40,174 nucleotides of DNA, from assembly GCA_034006965.1 (NCBI GenBank), contig JAVERU010000013.1:1-40174 (forward strand). The letters are read 5' to 3'. Of the stretch, positions 1-8,437 are shown piece by piece. The position numbers were made by a program, and so were the translations under genes. Numbering within the stretch: position 1 is the stretch's first letter; each line of letters begins with the position of its first letter. The notes under the pieces were generated by a model. That model saw only the letters and a list, made by a program, of their open reading frames with translations, was not told the DNA's origin and did no database searches. The stretch is from Perlabentimonas sp034006965 (GTDB lineage Bacteria > Bacteroidota > Bacteroidia > Bacteroidales > Tenuifilaceae).

Positions 1-29
1 CGTTATGTGTTCAAATATAATACATAACG
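1..29. repeat. Short perfect inverted repeat at the window edge
   Basis: CGTTATGT at 1-8 is matched by ACATAACG at 22-29, giving 8-base arms and a 13-base loop. It lies just before the truncated RND tail and could mark an old rearrangement or a hairpin. The window starts here, so its full extent cannot be seen. Confidence 0.35.
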
Positions 30-51
30 ATGTTATATCCAAATGAATTGA

Positions 52-290
52 GGTTTATTTTGCGGAAAAACAGCATTTTATGTAATAATTTTTACGCCAG
101 GCTTGTTAGGCGTTTCGGGAATGCAGGTAGGAATGCTACCCTTGGCGCTTAGCCGGGGTATGAGACGAGAGGCACACCAGCCTTGGGAAATACTATGATT
201 GGTGGATTGTTGGCCTCAACTTTTATTACCCTACTGGTGGTTCCTACTGCTTATGCAGCTTTTCATACTAAAAGCAATAAAAAACATTAA
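52..290 (+). pseudogene. Frameshifted C-terminal remnant of an RND efflux transporter permease
   Basis: Two reading frames together give the end of an AcrB/CzcA-type RND inner-membrane pump. The first frame reads through GMLPLALSRGMRREAHQP, and the second continues LGNTMIGGLLASTFITLLVV and ends at the TAA at 288-290. This is the family's last transmembrane hairpin, ending in the usual VVPTAYA. The join needs one extra base near 181-183, so a one-base deletion (or sequencing error) breaks the gene. The first frame is open only from 52, after a stop at 49-51, and homology is convincing only from about 133, so nearly all of the pump of about 1000 residues is missing. The companion gene begins 11 bases downstream. 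I am confident in the family and less sure whether the break is biological. Confidence 0.7.
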
Positions 291-301
291 ATCCATTCGT
301 A

Positions 302-595
302 ATGAAGCCAACATGCTATACCTGTAACGTCAGCATTTTAGATGCTTTGATTAAAAAAAAGATTAATGCGTTAGGGGTTGACAACTACCAGGTTTTGGTC
401 AAGAATGCTAAAGGTTATAATGGGCTGAACAATGCCGTTTGGCCTGGGTACAACTTGGCCATTGTTATGCAAATACCCAACAACACCAAAGCAGCGGAAG
501 TAATGGAAGCAATAAGAGAGTTTAACAAATTGGCTTTTAATGATAACGAGCAGGTAACTGCCGCCCTGCCACCTATGGAAGACTATTACTACTAG
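302..595 (+). CDS. Small RND transporter-associated protein (PII-like, PG0541-like)
   Basis: This 97-residue soluble protein has no signal peptide. Its start lies 11 bases after the RND stop, so the two genes were probably one operon. Small PII-like proteins of this length commonly follow RND permease genes in Bacteroidota (for example the P. gingivalis PG0541 type), and a role in sensing or modulating the pump is the usual guess. In the sequence I see an N-terminal MKPTCYTCNVSILDALIKKK, a central stretch NNAVWPGYNLAIVMQI and a C-terminal acidic/tyrosine tail EDYYY. C5 and C8 could bind a metal, but that is only a possibility. The reading frame is intact although the adjacent pump is broken. 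The family assignment rests on position and general resemblance. Confidence 0.55.
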   Translation: MKPTCYTCNVSILDALIKKKINALGVDNYQVLVKNAKGYNGLNNAVWPGYNLAIVMQIPNNTKAAEVMEAIREFNKLAFNDNEQVTAALPPMEDYYY

Positions 596-659
596 CTACT
601 ACATCAAACAGCTTAGGCAAAGGAATTTAGACATTTCACCAAACAATGTGTTTAGCTAG

Positions 660-690
660 GTTGTTATATCCTAAATTATCAATATCTTTG
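660..690 (+). promoter_or_regulatory. Bacteroidota-type promoter for the NYN-domain gene
   Basis: TATCTTTG at 683-690 matches the TAnnTTTG -7 element. GTTG at 660-663 is one base from the -33 TTTG, with a 19-base spacer. Transcription would start near 697, leaving a leader of about 75 bases before the ATG at 774. Confidence 0.6.
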
Positions 691-773
691 TACTCATTTC
701 TACTTGAATAGGAAAAGTGTTCTTTCTACATCTTGAAAACCATTAGTTTATAACAAAATTTACTTAAAAATTT

Positions 774-1694
774 ATGAGCAGTTCAAAAGAATTAAAACGA
801 ATAGGGGTATTTTACGATGGAAACTACTTTCTGCATGTAAGCAACTACTACAACTACTTTCACCCAAGGCGCAAACGCCTAAATATTGCAGGTTTACACA
901 ATTTTATCCGCAATCTTGTGGCCAAGGAGGAGGATGTTACCGCCAACTTTTGCCAAGTAATTGAGGCGCACTACTTCCGTGGCCGCATCAGCGCACAGGA
1001 GGCTAGCCAGCGTGGCAATCAGCTATACAACGACAGGGTTTTCGACGATATCCTCATGTCTGAGGGGGTGGTTACGCACTACCTGCCAATCCGCAACCGT
1101 AGCGGCAAAAAGGAGGAGAAGGGGATTGATGTATGGTTGGCGCTCGAAGCTTTTGAGCAGGCTTTCTACAAGCGCTTCAATGTGGTAGTGCTGATCACCT
1201 CCGATGGCGACTACGTGCCCCTTATTCGCAAGCTAAACTCGCTTGGCACCAAGGTTATGGTGCTTAGCTGGGATTTTGAGTACACCGACGATATGGGCCG
1301 CGATGTGGTTACACGTACCTCGCAGGATCTGATTCAGGAGGTTACCTACCCCATAGCTATGCATGAGCTTATCAATAGCGGACTAAAGGCAAGCAACCCA
1401 CTGGTTACGAACCTGTTCGATTTACCCGAATACTCGCAACCCAAGCGAGTTGCCTCAATAGAAGATGATGACGAAGTTCATGAAGGCAGGACGATGAATA
1501 TGAATAATGGCTACGGCTTTATTCAGTTTCCGCCCAACAACCTCTTTTTCCACTACCAGGATGTTGTGGAGGGCGATTTTAATGAGATAAGCAATGGCGA
1601 TTTGGTAGAGTTCACCATCGAGACCAACGAGCGTGGGCAAGAGGTGGCCAAAAATGTTCGTAAAATCGAGTCGGCCGATCCTAACCTGTATTAA
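774..1694 (+). CDS. NYN-domain (PIN-like, LabA/DUF88) protein with C-terminal cold-shock-like domain
   Basis: A cytoplasmic 306-residue fusion. Residues about 9-190 form a NYN/LabA-like PIN-fold domain. FYDGNYF (D15, N17), GIDVWLAL (D119) and ITSDGDY (D144, D146) are the acidic residues expected to hold metal in this nuclease superfamily. Residues about 240-300 look like a cold-shock/S1-like nucleic-acid-binding fold: NGYGFIQF and LFFHYQDV correspond to the two RNP motifs. A metal-dependent RNase guided by an RNA-binding module is a reasonable inference, but no substrate is known from the sequence. A good promoter lies upstream. The gene for rfbB follows after 68 bases containing a hairpin, so the two may be co-transcribed or separate. 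Confidence 0.85.
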   Translation: MSSSKELKRIGVFYDGNYFLHVSNYYNYFHPRRKRLNIAGLHNFIRNLVAKEEDVTANFCQVIEAHYFRGRISAQEASQRGNQLYNDRVFDDILMSEGVVTHYLPIRNRSGKKEEKGIDVWLALEAFEQAFYKRFNVVVLITSDGDYVPLIRKLNSLGTKVMVLSWDFEYTDDMGRDVVTRTSQDLIQEVTYPIAMHELINSGLKASNPLVTNLFDLPEYSQPKRVASIEDDDEVHEGRTMNMNNGYGFIQFPPNNLFFHYQDVVEGDFNEISNGDLVEFTIETNERGQEVAKNVRKIESADPNLY

Positions 1695-1707
1695 CCTCAC
1701 TACAACC

Positions 1708-1740
1708 GGGATGAATATCTGCCAAGCAAATATTCACCCC
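1708..1740. other. Intergenic hairpin between the NYN gene and rfbB
   Basis: GGGATGAATAT at 1708-1718 pairs with ATATTCACCCC at 1730-1740, 10 of 11 positions, with an 11-base loop. No T-run follows, so it is a weak terminator at best. It may be an mRNA stability or attenuation element. Confidence 0.35.
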
Positions 1741-1762
1741 AGCAGTAAATCACAATAATCCA

Positions 1763-2815
1763 ATGCAAAACATACTAATTACAGGCGGAGCGGGCTTTAT
1801 TGGCTCGCACGTGGTACGCCGATTTGTAAATGGCTACCCCAACTACAACATCATCAATATGGATTGCCTTACCTATGCAGGCAATCTTGAGAACCTGAAA
1901 GATGTTGAGGACAAACCCAACTACCACTTTGTGAAGGTTGATATTAGGAACGAGGAGCAAGTTGAAAGGGTTTTCGCCGATTTTAGTATCGATGGCGTGA
2001 TTCACCTTGCGGCCGAATCGCACGTTGATAGATCCATCACAAATCCTATGGATTTTATCAAGACTAACATTGAGGGTACCGTAGTGCTGCTCAACGCAGC
2101 CCACAAGCAGTGGGGTAATAATTTCGAGGGCAAACTTTTCTACCACATATCCACCGATGAGGTGTATGGTAGCCTAGGCGATGAGGGGCTTTTTTCCGAA
2201 ACCACGCCCTACGACCCCCGCAGCCCCTACTCTGCATCGAAAGCCAGCTCCGATTTTCTGGTCAGGGCATACAACCATACCTACAAGCTACCCATCGTTA
2301 TTTCTAACTGTTCCAACAACTACGGTCCCAACCAGTTTCCCGAGAAGCTAATTCCTTTGGTTATTAGCAATATCCAGCGGATGAAACCGCTGCCCATTTA
2401 TGGCAAGGGGCTAAACGTGCGCGACTGGCTTTACGTGGAGGATCACGCCCAGGCCATTGATAGCATTTTCCATAAAGGCGCAGTAGGTGAAACCTACAAT
2501 ATTGGTGGGGGTAACGAGTGGAAAAACATTGAGCTGGTTAAGCATCTATGCAAAATAATGGATAGCAAGCTGGGACGTGAAGCTGGCACATCGGAAAAAC
2601 TCATCACCTTTGTAACCGATAGGGCTGGCCATGACCTAAGGTACGCCATTGACTCATCGAAAATTGCCAGAGAACTGGGATGGAGGCCCACGGTAACCTT
2701 TGAGCAGGGGCTCGAGAAAACCGTCGATTGGTACCTAGCCAACAAGCAGTGGATCGATGATATTATCTCGGGCGACTATGCCAACTACTACAAGCAGCAG
2801 TACGGTGGGCGTTAG
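1763..2815 (+). CDS. rfbB: dTDP-glucose 4,6-dehydratase
   Basis: Converts dTDP-glucose to dTDP-4-keto-6-deoxyglucose, the second step towards dTDP-rhamnose and other deoxysugars, in the cytoplasm with bound NAD. The 350-residue length is normal. It is an extended SDR protein: the NAD-binding TGGAGFIG is at residues 7-14, the catalytic triplet STDEVYG (T131, D132, E133) follows, and the active-site pair YSASK is Y156 and K160. NNYGPNQFPEKLIPL and DRAGHDLRYAID are typical of RmlB. The usual partners rmlA, rmlC and rmlD are not nearby, so they must lie elsewhere or another deoxysugar branch is used. It may supply the polysaccharide genes at 20-29 kb, which is inference. Confidence 0.95.
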   Translation: MQNILITGGAGFIGSHVVRRFVNGYPNYNIINMDCLTYAGNLENLKDVEDKPNYHFVKVDIRNEEQVERVFADFSIDGVIHLAAESHVDRSITNPMDFIKTNIEGTVVLLNAAHKQWGNNFEGKLFYHISTDEVYGSLGDEGLFSETTPYDPRSPYSASKASSDFLVRAYNHTYKLPIVISNCSNNYGPNQFPEKLIPLVISNIQRMKPLPIYGKGLNVRDWLYVEDHAQAIDSIFHKGAVGETYNIGGGNEWKNIELVKHLCKIMDSKLGREAGTSEKLITFVTDRAGHDLRYAIDSSKIARELGWRPTVTFEQGLEKTVDWYLANKQWIDDIISGDYANYYKQQYGGR

Positions 2816-2969
2816 CAGCTGGGGGTGAGGCGAGAGGAAGAGAATGAGCAAATATTTTGTTCTCGATGAATACATTCTGGATGGGCTGAATAGTTCAGAT
2901 TTCTCCGTTTCAACTCATCTTGTCAAACCCTTATGCCTACGTCCTAAATTTTGGCCAGGTTTATAGTCT

Positions 2970-3383
2970 TTAATGTTTATATATCAAATTAATTTCGGAA
3001 AGTTCTTGTCCAATCTGATGAATTCCATGCAGAATTTTCTCTGTTTGTGTTGCAGATGGCTTTTTGTACCCTTGCACATATTGTGATAGAAGTGTTGGGT
3101 TCATCCCTATTTTGTCTGCTAAAAATTTTGCGTTTAGCACTTTGTAGTATTGGAAAAACTGTTTAAAATCAATTTCAAACTTCAAGTTTTCCTGAGTAAT
3201 TGAAATATTCTCTTCTTCAAAGTTTAATGTTGCTGCTTCTAAGGCATTATTCATTAGCTCTGTAATAGTTCTGCCGGTAGTAAAAATTGGATATTCTTCA
3301 GCGAATGCAGAGAAACCTGTGTCAGTTTTCTCTACTATCATTTTAATTTTCTTTCTTAACGTTTTCATAACCAGCCTTTTCAT
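2970..3383 (-). CDS. hicB: HicB-like antitoxin with C-terminal helix-turn-helix
   Basis: The antitoxin of a HicAB pair, expected to bind and neutralise HicA and to repress its own operon. The 137-residue frame has a HicB-like N-terminal part (MIVEKTDTGFSAFAEEYPIF, then TTGRTITELMNNALEAA) and a C-terminal XRE-type helix-turn-helix (FLADKIGMNPTLLSQYVQG, about residues 88-106). Its first ATG (3381-3383) overlaps the hicA stop by one base, so the genes are translationally coupled. A second ATG at 3366-3368 (MKTLRKK) is an equally plausible start and gives a length closer to most HicB proteins. The toxin-first gene order is normal for this family. Confidence 0.85.
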   Translation of the reverse strand: MKRLVMKTLRKKIKMIVEKTDTGFSAFAEEYPIFTTGRTITELMNNALEAATLNFEEENISITQENLKFEIDFKQFFQYYKVLNAKFLADKIGMNPTLLSQYVQGYKKPSATQTEKILHGIHQIGQELSEINLIYKH

Positions 3384-3577
3384 TAATCTAACAAACTTAT
3401 TCCTGCGTCTTTTAAAATCTTCTTTTCTAACCCTTCGCCCATTTCTTGGCTACCGTGGTTCGGAAAAATTATTACACCTTTCTTTACGTCGTGTTTTAGC
3501 TTTACGTGAGAACCTCTCTGCGATATTGGATACCAACCATGTTTAGTTAGTATTCGGTAAAGATCAGAGCTTTTCAT
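3383..3577 (-). CDS. hicA: HicA-like mRNA interferase toxin
   Basis: A 64-residue double-stranded-RNA-binding-fold toxin expected to cleave mRNA and stop translation until HicB binds it. The family signature is clear: SSDLYRILTKHGW at the N-terminus and RGSHVKL with the catalytic histidine H24. The usual loop after it reads as IIFPNHGSQEMGEGLEKKIL, where family members have a proline-histidine motif followed by a glycine-rich turn. Length and domain are complete, so the toxin appears functional. It is the first gene of the pair, under a promoter at about 3605-3636. Confidence 0.88.
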   Translation of the reverse strand: MKSSDLYRILTKHGWYPISQRGSHVKLKHDVKKGVIIFPNHGSQEMGEGLEKKILKDAGISLLD

Positions 3578-3604
3578 CGGATTACTTTAATCATTAATAC
3601 AAAA

Positions 3605-3636
3605 CAAAAGTAAACAATAATTTACCTTAATGCAAG
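3605..3636 (-). promoter_or_regulatory. hicAB promoter with candidate operator
   Basis: Read on the minus strand, TACTTTTG (plus 3605-3612) is a perfect -7 element. CTTG (plus 3633-3636) lies 20 bases upstream as an imperfect -33 element. Between them GTAAA (3610-3614) and TTTAC (3621-3625) form a small inverted repeat that could be the HicB operator. The start codon is 27 bases downstream of the -7 box. Confidence 0.5.
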
Positions 3637-3687
3637 TAGTTTTCAAATTGATTAATGGGAATTTTGGGGGGATATTGGCTATTTAAA

Positions 3688-6600
3688 TCAAAACAGCGCC
3701 CTGGCCTGCATCGATCCGCTGTGCACCACGGTTCCGTCGCTGAGGTAACGCCCATTGTAGCCCAGCTCCAGCTCGAAAAGCTGCGAGAGTCGGCGCCTTA
3801 CCGATATATCCCAAACAATGTTTTTGCCGTTTTGTAGCCCCTTCATCATCTCGTAGGCTACGGCGGTTTGCTGGATACCCTCGAATGTATTCACCACATA
3901 GGTTCCCCTACCCATGATGCTGCCCTTGCCCGCAAAGGCAAAATCGGTTTGCAGCGAGATGGATTGGGAACTTAACTCCTCGCTGCCCATAGAATTCTCG
4001 GACTGATTCCATTTGTAAACAACCTCGGCAGCGTGCAGCTTACCGCTCACAAACTTTACGCTTTGCTGTGCGCTTTGGCCTGCAATGGCATAGTTCCGCG
4101 TTACGAAGTACTGCGATTGCGCCTCGCTCGCGTACCCCTCGGCCTCGGTACGTGCTGAAACATAGTTTCCAACGCCCAGCCACATTACCCCCCTATGCGA
4201 GTGCATCTGCTTAAGCTCAAACCCATTGGCAAGGATAGATTTGCTTACCCCTTGTAGATAGATATACTCAAACCCAAAAGCACGGCTGGCTCGGTTATAG
4301 GCCAACGAGTTTCGGACATTGCTGCGCATACTCACAGTAAGCGAGTCGGTGGGGTGCTGAACTATTGGATTGGCCGACTGCCAAAAATCATCGGCCTGAT
4401 TCTTTTGCTGCACCCTAAAAGATGTTTGATTGCTTAGTCTAGCTAGTTGATTTAAGAAACCCTTTTTTTCCTTTAGGACTGCAGCGGGACTGATGTTGCT
4501 TCTTAAGCTTAAGGAGTTGTTGCGCACGCTTATCATTTTGGCTCCAGGAATGTTGATGCGGATAAAGCGAGCCTCATCGGGGTAGTTGGCAATCTCAAAC
4601 TCGGCCAGCTCCATAATACCGTTGCCATTGTAATCGACCCAAGTGTATACCCCTTGGCCAGCAGGTACCTCAACAAAGTAGTACTCCATATCGGGCTCAA
4701 GGCCCGAACCCAGCTCGTAGCTACCTGCAAACGTCCATAGTCCTTTTGCAAACCTATTTGAGTACTCAAACCGAGCAAGGGCGGTGCGCTCCTCCTTTCC
4801 CGCCTCAGCAAACTGCTTAAGGTTGGGCGAAAAAACCCTGTAACCTATTGATGAGGAGACTTGCCCCACCTTGCTGTGTATTCCCCTTGCGCTTAGCGCA
4901 ACCTCTTGTGATGAGCCAAAAAGTGTAACAATGTTATCGAATGGTTTGTAATCGTTTCGGTAGATATACCAAGCCTCGGCTTGGGCGGGCAGCGTATCGG
5001 GGGTTGAAACCGATGCCCTTAGCTGATACCAGCCAAAGCTTTGCGCTAGAATGCTATCGCTACCCTGTGAGGTTAACGTATTGCTCTCCAACTCACCCTC
5101 GATCCCAAAAACAATGAAACCTTTGGCATTCCGTAGGCTAACCTTGGCCTTGTAAAATTCCGATGCGATGGCTGTATCGGCAGCATTTACCAGCGAGGCA
5201 TCCCATCTTGCTGCCAATATCTTTCCTCTGCTCCATCCCGAAAGGCTCATTCTATTCCCGTCGTACCAACTGCCTAACGATAGCGATTGGGCTGTCAGCT
5301 TGCTATACATTTTCTGTGCAGTACTCACATCGACCCATGCCCCCAGCATACGCTCGCCGCCGCCATTTAAAGGCATTGCAATGCTCCAATCGCGCTCAAA
5401 CTCCACAGGCCGATATCTATCAATGCTCCTAAATGCAGACGTTGTATTGGTAAAATCGGCCCCAAACCCCAAATGCAGGTTGTTGGCAATGGGTTTAAAC
5501 CTATGCGCAAGAGCCAGCTGTAAGCCATGCCCAATATCATCATCGGAGTTGAGGGTGGAGAAGGTGTTGAGGTCGGTGTTGCTCAACGCATAGCTGGCGC
5601 TGATGCGCGAACTATCGCTCCAGGTGCGGGTTAGCCCAGCCTGCACCATCTGCTTTTTTTGTGGGGTTACCAACCTGCGGATGGGCTCGTAGCTCCCTTG
5701 GGGTACACCATTTTGTGGAGCAACCCATCGGTACACCCGCCCGTTGGCCGTGCCAAAATCGGGTATGTAGCTACCCTTGCCCTGCCCAACGTAGGAGAAA
5801 TAAACTCGATAATTTGCAAATGTTGGATTAGTAGAATGTCTGAAAATAGAGTAAGTGGTTCCGCTCACCGTAGTATCGAGCTGCTGATATAGTAACTTCT
5901 CGGGATCGAAATCAACCCTATCGGCTTGCGAAAGGAATGCTTGACTTAAATCGTCGCCAATTGAGGCAAGGTGTCGCTTTTGGTCGCTGGTTAGCTCCTG
6001 GTCGAATGGCTGGTTTCGGCTGTCGTGCTCCGAAAAAACCGAAAAATCCCACTGCCACTTATCGCCCTTGCTATGCACGCTGCCAAAGGTTGTAAACCTT
6101 GAGTAGCTGCGCTCGGAGTACTGGAACTCAACCACAATTCGGCTATTGCGGTTAATGGGCATACGGTGAGTAAAGGTAACCTCAGCTGCATTGTAATCTA
6201 TAGCATAGTGCTGGTCGTCGCCACGGGTTAGCAATGTGCCATCAACGTACACCCGCTCGGAGCCAGAGAGAACGATAATGTATGGCTCTCCGCTTGCACC
6301 CTGTAAACGGTATGGCCCTTGGTTGCCCTCGCTACCCTGCAGCTGGTTGCGGGCAAACCTTCCCTTGGGAACCGAAAGTGCAGCCGTAACCGAAAGGGTA
6401 TCCTTGGGGTTGCCAAACCGTCCGTTATAGGCCAGCCCCTGCACGTTGCGGGTAAACGACAGGAGTTGCCCCTGTCCTCCAGCCCGCAGGTCGATATCGC
6501 CAGCCTGAACGGAAAAATCATTTCGATGAACCCTGAGGTATATCCTGTCGAACTCCTCCAAACGTCGAGTTGTGCCCTCGGGCTGCAGCGGAATGGATTG

Positions 6601-7146
6601 ATCCGAAATTGCTCCCTCTATCATTAAATCTTTACCCAAATCGCCCTGAAAGGTGAGGTTCATACTGGAGTTTACCGAAAGGTTTTGCCCATTGCCAAAC
6701 CGAATACCCCGCATGATGGAGCCATTGGTCTGTATCTGATCGCCAAAAATGGGCTCTTGAATACCTCCAACAACGTAGCGTGGCCTAGCGCGCCCCATAA
6801 GGCTATCGGGCGATAGATGCTGCTGGTAATTTCGCTTTTGGTAGGTTTGCTCGAATAGAATAGGAAATACTCTGAACTCAACATCAATATCACTGTGCAT
6901 TGCACGTAGTTGAGCAGTGGGGTAAAACTCGGCACTACCAACGCTAAAGGAGTACAAATTTTTATCGATGATGTTGCCCTGCAAATCGGTTACCACAAAA
7001 CTGCTGGGGATTATGCTAAGCGTATCGAGGGTGATGGTATCAGCGGTAAGAGCAATGGTTTTTCGGCGAAGATTGCTTAAATCTTGCCCCTGCGCACTGT
7101 GAACAATGAGGAAAATAGCTGGAAGTATGACGAGCCGCTTTACCAC
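3688..7146 (-). CDS. Large outer-membrane beta-barrel protein of unrecognised family
   Basis: A 1152-residue exported protein whose exact role I do not recognise. The start is a GTG, and a signal peptide (MVKRLVILPAIFLIVHSAQG) follows immediately. The rest is rich in alternating aromatic/polar strands typical of outer-membrane barrels and ends in an aromatic residue (RALF). Near the N-terminus are GGIQEPIFGDQIQTNGSIMR and a strand pair with RIYLRVHRNDFSVQAGDIDL, suggesting repeated barrel or solenoid strands. Around residue 830 is VDYNGNGIMELAEFE, an acidic calcium-loop-like motif that I associate with large Bacteroidota surface proteins such as SprA, though the protein is only about half SprA length. 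It follows the ATPase gene after 60 bases without a clear terminator. Barrel confidence is fair; function is unknown. Confidence 0.65.
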   Translation of the reverse strand: MVKRLVILPAIFLIVHSAQGQDLSNLRRKTIALTADTITLDTLSIIPSSFVVTDLQGNIIDKNLYSFSVGSAEFYPTAQLRAMHSDIDVEFRVFPILFEQTYQKRNYQQHLSPDSLMGRARPRYVVGGIQEPIFGDQIQTNGSIMRGIRFGNGQNLSVNSSMNLTFQGDLGKDLMIEGAISDQSIPLQPEGTTRRLEEFDRIYLRVHRNDFSVQAGDIDLRAGGQGQLLSFTRNVQGLAYNGRFGNPKDTLSVTAALSVPKGRFARNQLQGSEGNQGPYRLQGASGEPYIIVLSGSERVYVDGTLLTRGDDQHYAIDYNAAEVTFTHRMPINRNSRIVVEFQYSERSYSRFTTFGSVHSKGDKWQWDFSVFSEHDSRNQPFDQELTSDQKRHLASIGDDLSQAFLSQADRVDFDPEKLLYQQLDTTVSGTTYSIFRHSTNPTFANYRVYFSYVGQGKGSYIPDFGTANGRVYRWVAPQNGVPQGSYEPIRRLVTPQKKQMVQAGLTRTWSDSSRISASYALSNTDLNTFSTLNSDDDIGHGLQLALAHRFKPIANNLHLGFGADFTNTTSAFRSIDRYRPVEFERDWSIAMPLNGGGERMLGAWVDVSTAQKMYSKLTAQSLSLGSWYDGNRMSLSGWSRGKILAARWDASLVNAADTAIASEFYKAKVSLRNAKGFIVFGIEGELESNTLTSQGSDSILAQSFGWYQLRASVSTPDTLPAQAEAWYIYRNDYKPFDNIVTLFGSSQEVALSARGIHSKVGQVSSSIGYRVFSPNLKQFAEAGKEERTALARFEYSNRFAKGLWTFAGSYELGSGLEPDMEYYFVEVPAGQGVYTWVDYNGNGIMELAEFEIANYPDEARFIRINIPGAKMISVRNNSLSLRSNISPAAVLKEKKGFLNQLARLSNQTSFRVQQKNQADDFWQSANPIVQHPTDSLTVSMRSNVRNSLAYNRASRAFGFEYIYLQGVSKSILANGFELKQMHSHRGVMWLGVGNYVSARTEAEGYASEAQSQYFVTRNYAIAGQSAQQSVKFVSGKLHAAEVVYKWNQSENSMGSEELSSQSISLQTDFAFAGKGSIMGRGTYVVNTFEGIQQTAVAYEMMKGLQNGKNIVWDISVRRRLSQLFELELGYNGRYLSDGTVVHSGSMQARALF

Positions 7147-7206
7147 GTACCAAAGGATTTATATGCTAAGTAACGAATAAATGGGGGAATTAGCGTAGTC
7201 AACCAA

Positions 7207-8415
7207 CTAATCCATCAGCAAAAAATCCTCAATATTTTTCCACATAATTCCCTTTCGGTTGGTATCAAAACCCTTATCGAGCGAGAGTACAAGCTTAGGA
7301 AAGTGGTCGTTTATCTGTTCAAGTGAGCGGTACTCCCTGTCAATGGTTTTATCGCTCTTTAGCCATGAGCAAACCTGAAGGTATAACCTCTCATCGCCAC
7401 GTTGGGCAACAAAATCAACCTCGAACTCACCTGCTTTACCTATATTAACCACATACCCCCTATGCAGCAGCTCGAGTAAAACAATGTTTTCAAGTTGACC
7501 CGATATATCCTGAGGGGAGTAGCCCAGAAGGGCAAACCTAAAGCCATGGTCGGTCATATAGTACTTCTCAAATGTTTCGAGCAGACGCTTACCCTTTATA
7601 TCGAACCGTTTAACCTTGCGTATTACCTCACCATTAATGAAATGCTGGATATAGCTTTGTACAGTCTCAACCGATGCCTTGCGATGCTGCGACTTCAGAA
7701 ATTGACTAATGGAATTTGCGGTAGTTATGTTGCCAGAATTGTCGACTATATACTCGGCTATCTTCTCGAGCAATGCCGCGTTGCGGATACTATTCCTAAC
7801 AATTACATCCTTTAGCAGCACCGTGCTATACAGCGATTGAAGATACTGCCGCACTATGCTATCTTCCCACTCGATGTGGTGCAAACCGGGGAAGCCGCCA
7901 TAGCGCTGGTAAAACGCAAAAGAGTTCTTGAGCTCTTGCTGCCTACCGCGGTGGAGCAGCAGCGCTCTAAACTCCTTGTAGTTTAAAGGAAGGATCTTAA
8001 ACTCCACATATCGACCCGACAGAAGGCTGGCCAACTCCGACGACATTAACGATGCATTGGAACCCGTAATGTATATATCGATTTTACTGCTGGCCAGTAG
8101 CGAGTTTATGGCACGCTCCCACTGGTCAATCTCTTGTACTTCATCAACAAATAGGTAGCACTTCTTTGATTTGAAGTCCAAATTCTTTTGAACAAACTCA
8201 TGTAAATCGCTATAGGTTTTAATGGAGTCGAACTCGTACAGCTCCTTGTTGATGTATAAAATTTGATTATCAGCAACATCGGTACTCCTAATCATTTCGA
8301 TAATCTGAGTAAGCAGGGTGCTTTTGCCACTCCGCCTAATACCAGTGATTACCTTAATCATAGGTGCTCCGATAAAAGGAGCTATTTGTTTTAAGTAGTT
8401 ATCCCGCCCTATCAT
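7207..8415 (-). CDS. AAA-family ATPase with DUF4143 (AAA_14/DUF4143)
   Basis: A 402-residue cytoplasmic ATPase of the widespread AAA_14 plus DUF4143 type. Walker A is GIRRSGKS (residues 25-32), Walker B is YLFVDEVQEI (D91, E92), and a sensor-like ITGSNAS lies near residue 117. The C-terminal third has the DUF4143 pattern EFEVDFVAQRGDERLYLQVC, which resembles a restriction-endonuclease-like fold. Family members are abundant and often present in many copies per genome; their role is not settled. Proteins of this type vary greatly between strains and may behave as accessory genes. It is divergent from dnaG, and the intergenic region holds a 13-base inverted repeat. Confidence 0.88.
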   Translation of the reverse strand: MIGRDNYLKQIAPFIGAPMIKVITGIRRSGKSTLLTQIIEMIRSTDVADNQILYINKELYEFDSIKTYSDLHEFVQKNLDFKSKKCYLFVDEVQEIDQWERAINSLLASSKIDIYITGSNASLMSSELASLLSGRYVEFKILPLNYKEFRALLLHRGRQQELKNSFAFYQRYGGFPGLHHIEWEDSIVRQYLQSLYSTVLLKDVIVRNSIRNAALLEKIAEYIVDNSGNITTANSISQFLKSQHRKASVETVQSYIQHFINGEVIRKVKRFDIKGKRLLETFEKYYMTDHGFRFALLGYSPQDISGQLENIVLLELLHRGYVVNIGKAGEFEVDFVAQRGDERLYLQVCSWLKSDKTIDREYRSLEQINDHFPKLVLSLDKGFDTNRKGIMWKNIEDFLLMD

Positions 8416-8424
8416 TTTTTATTT

Positions 8425-8432
8425 CAAATATA
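8425..8432 (-). promoter_or_regulatory. Possible -7 element for the ATPase gene
   Basis: CAAATATA at 8425-8432 reads TATATTTG on the minus strand, matching TAnnTTTG. No good -33 element lies at the proper distance, and the -7 box is only 9 bases from the start codon, so a transcript would be nearly leaderless. Weak evidence. Confidence 0.3.
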
Positions 8433-8437
8433 AATTT

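Noticed and set aside
31..676. Direct repeat TGTTATATCC (31-41 and about 662-672) bracketing the RND tail and partner
   Set aside because: Only about 10 AT-rich bases match, easily by chance. No transposase or clear target duplication.
5168..5593. 141-residue open frame opposite the barrel gene
   Set aside because: Low-quality sequence antisense to the large barrel gene, with no motif.
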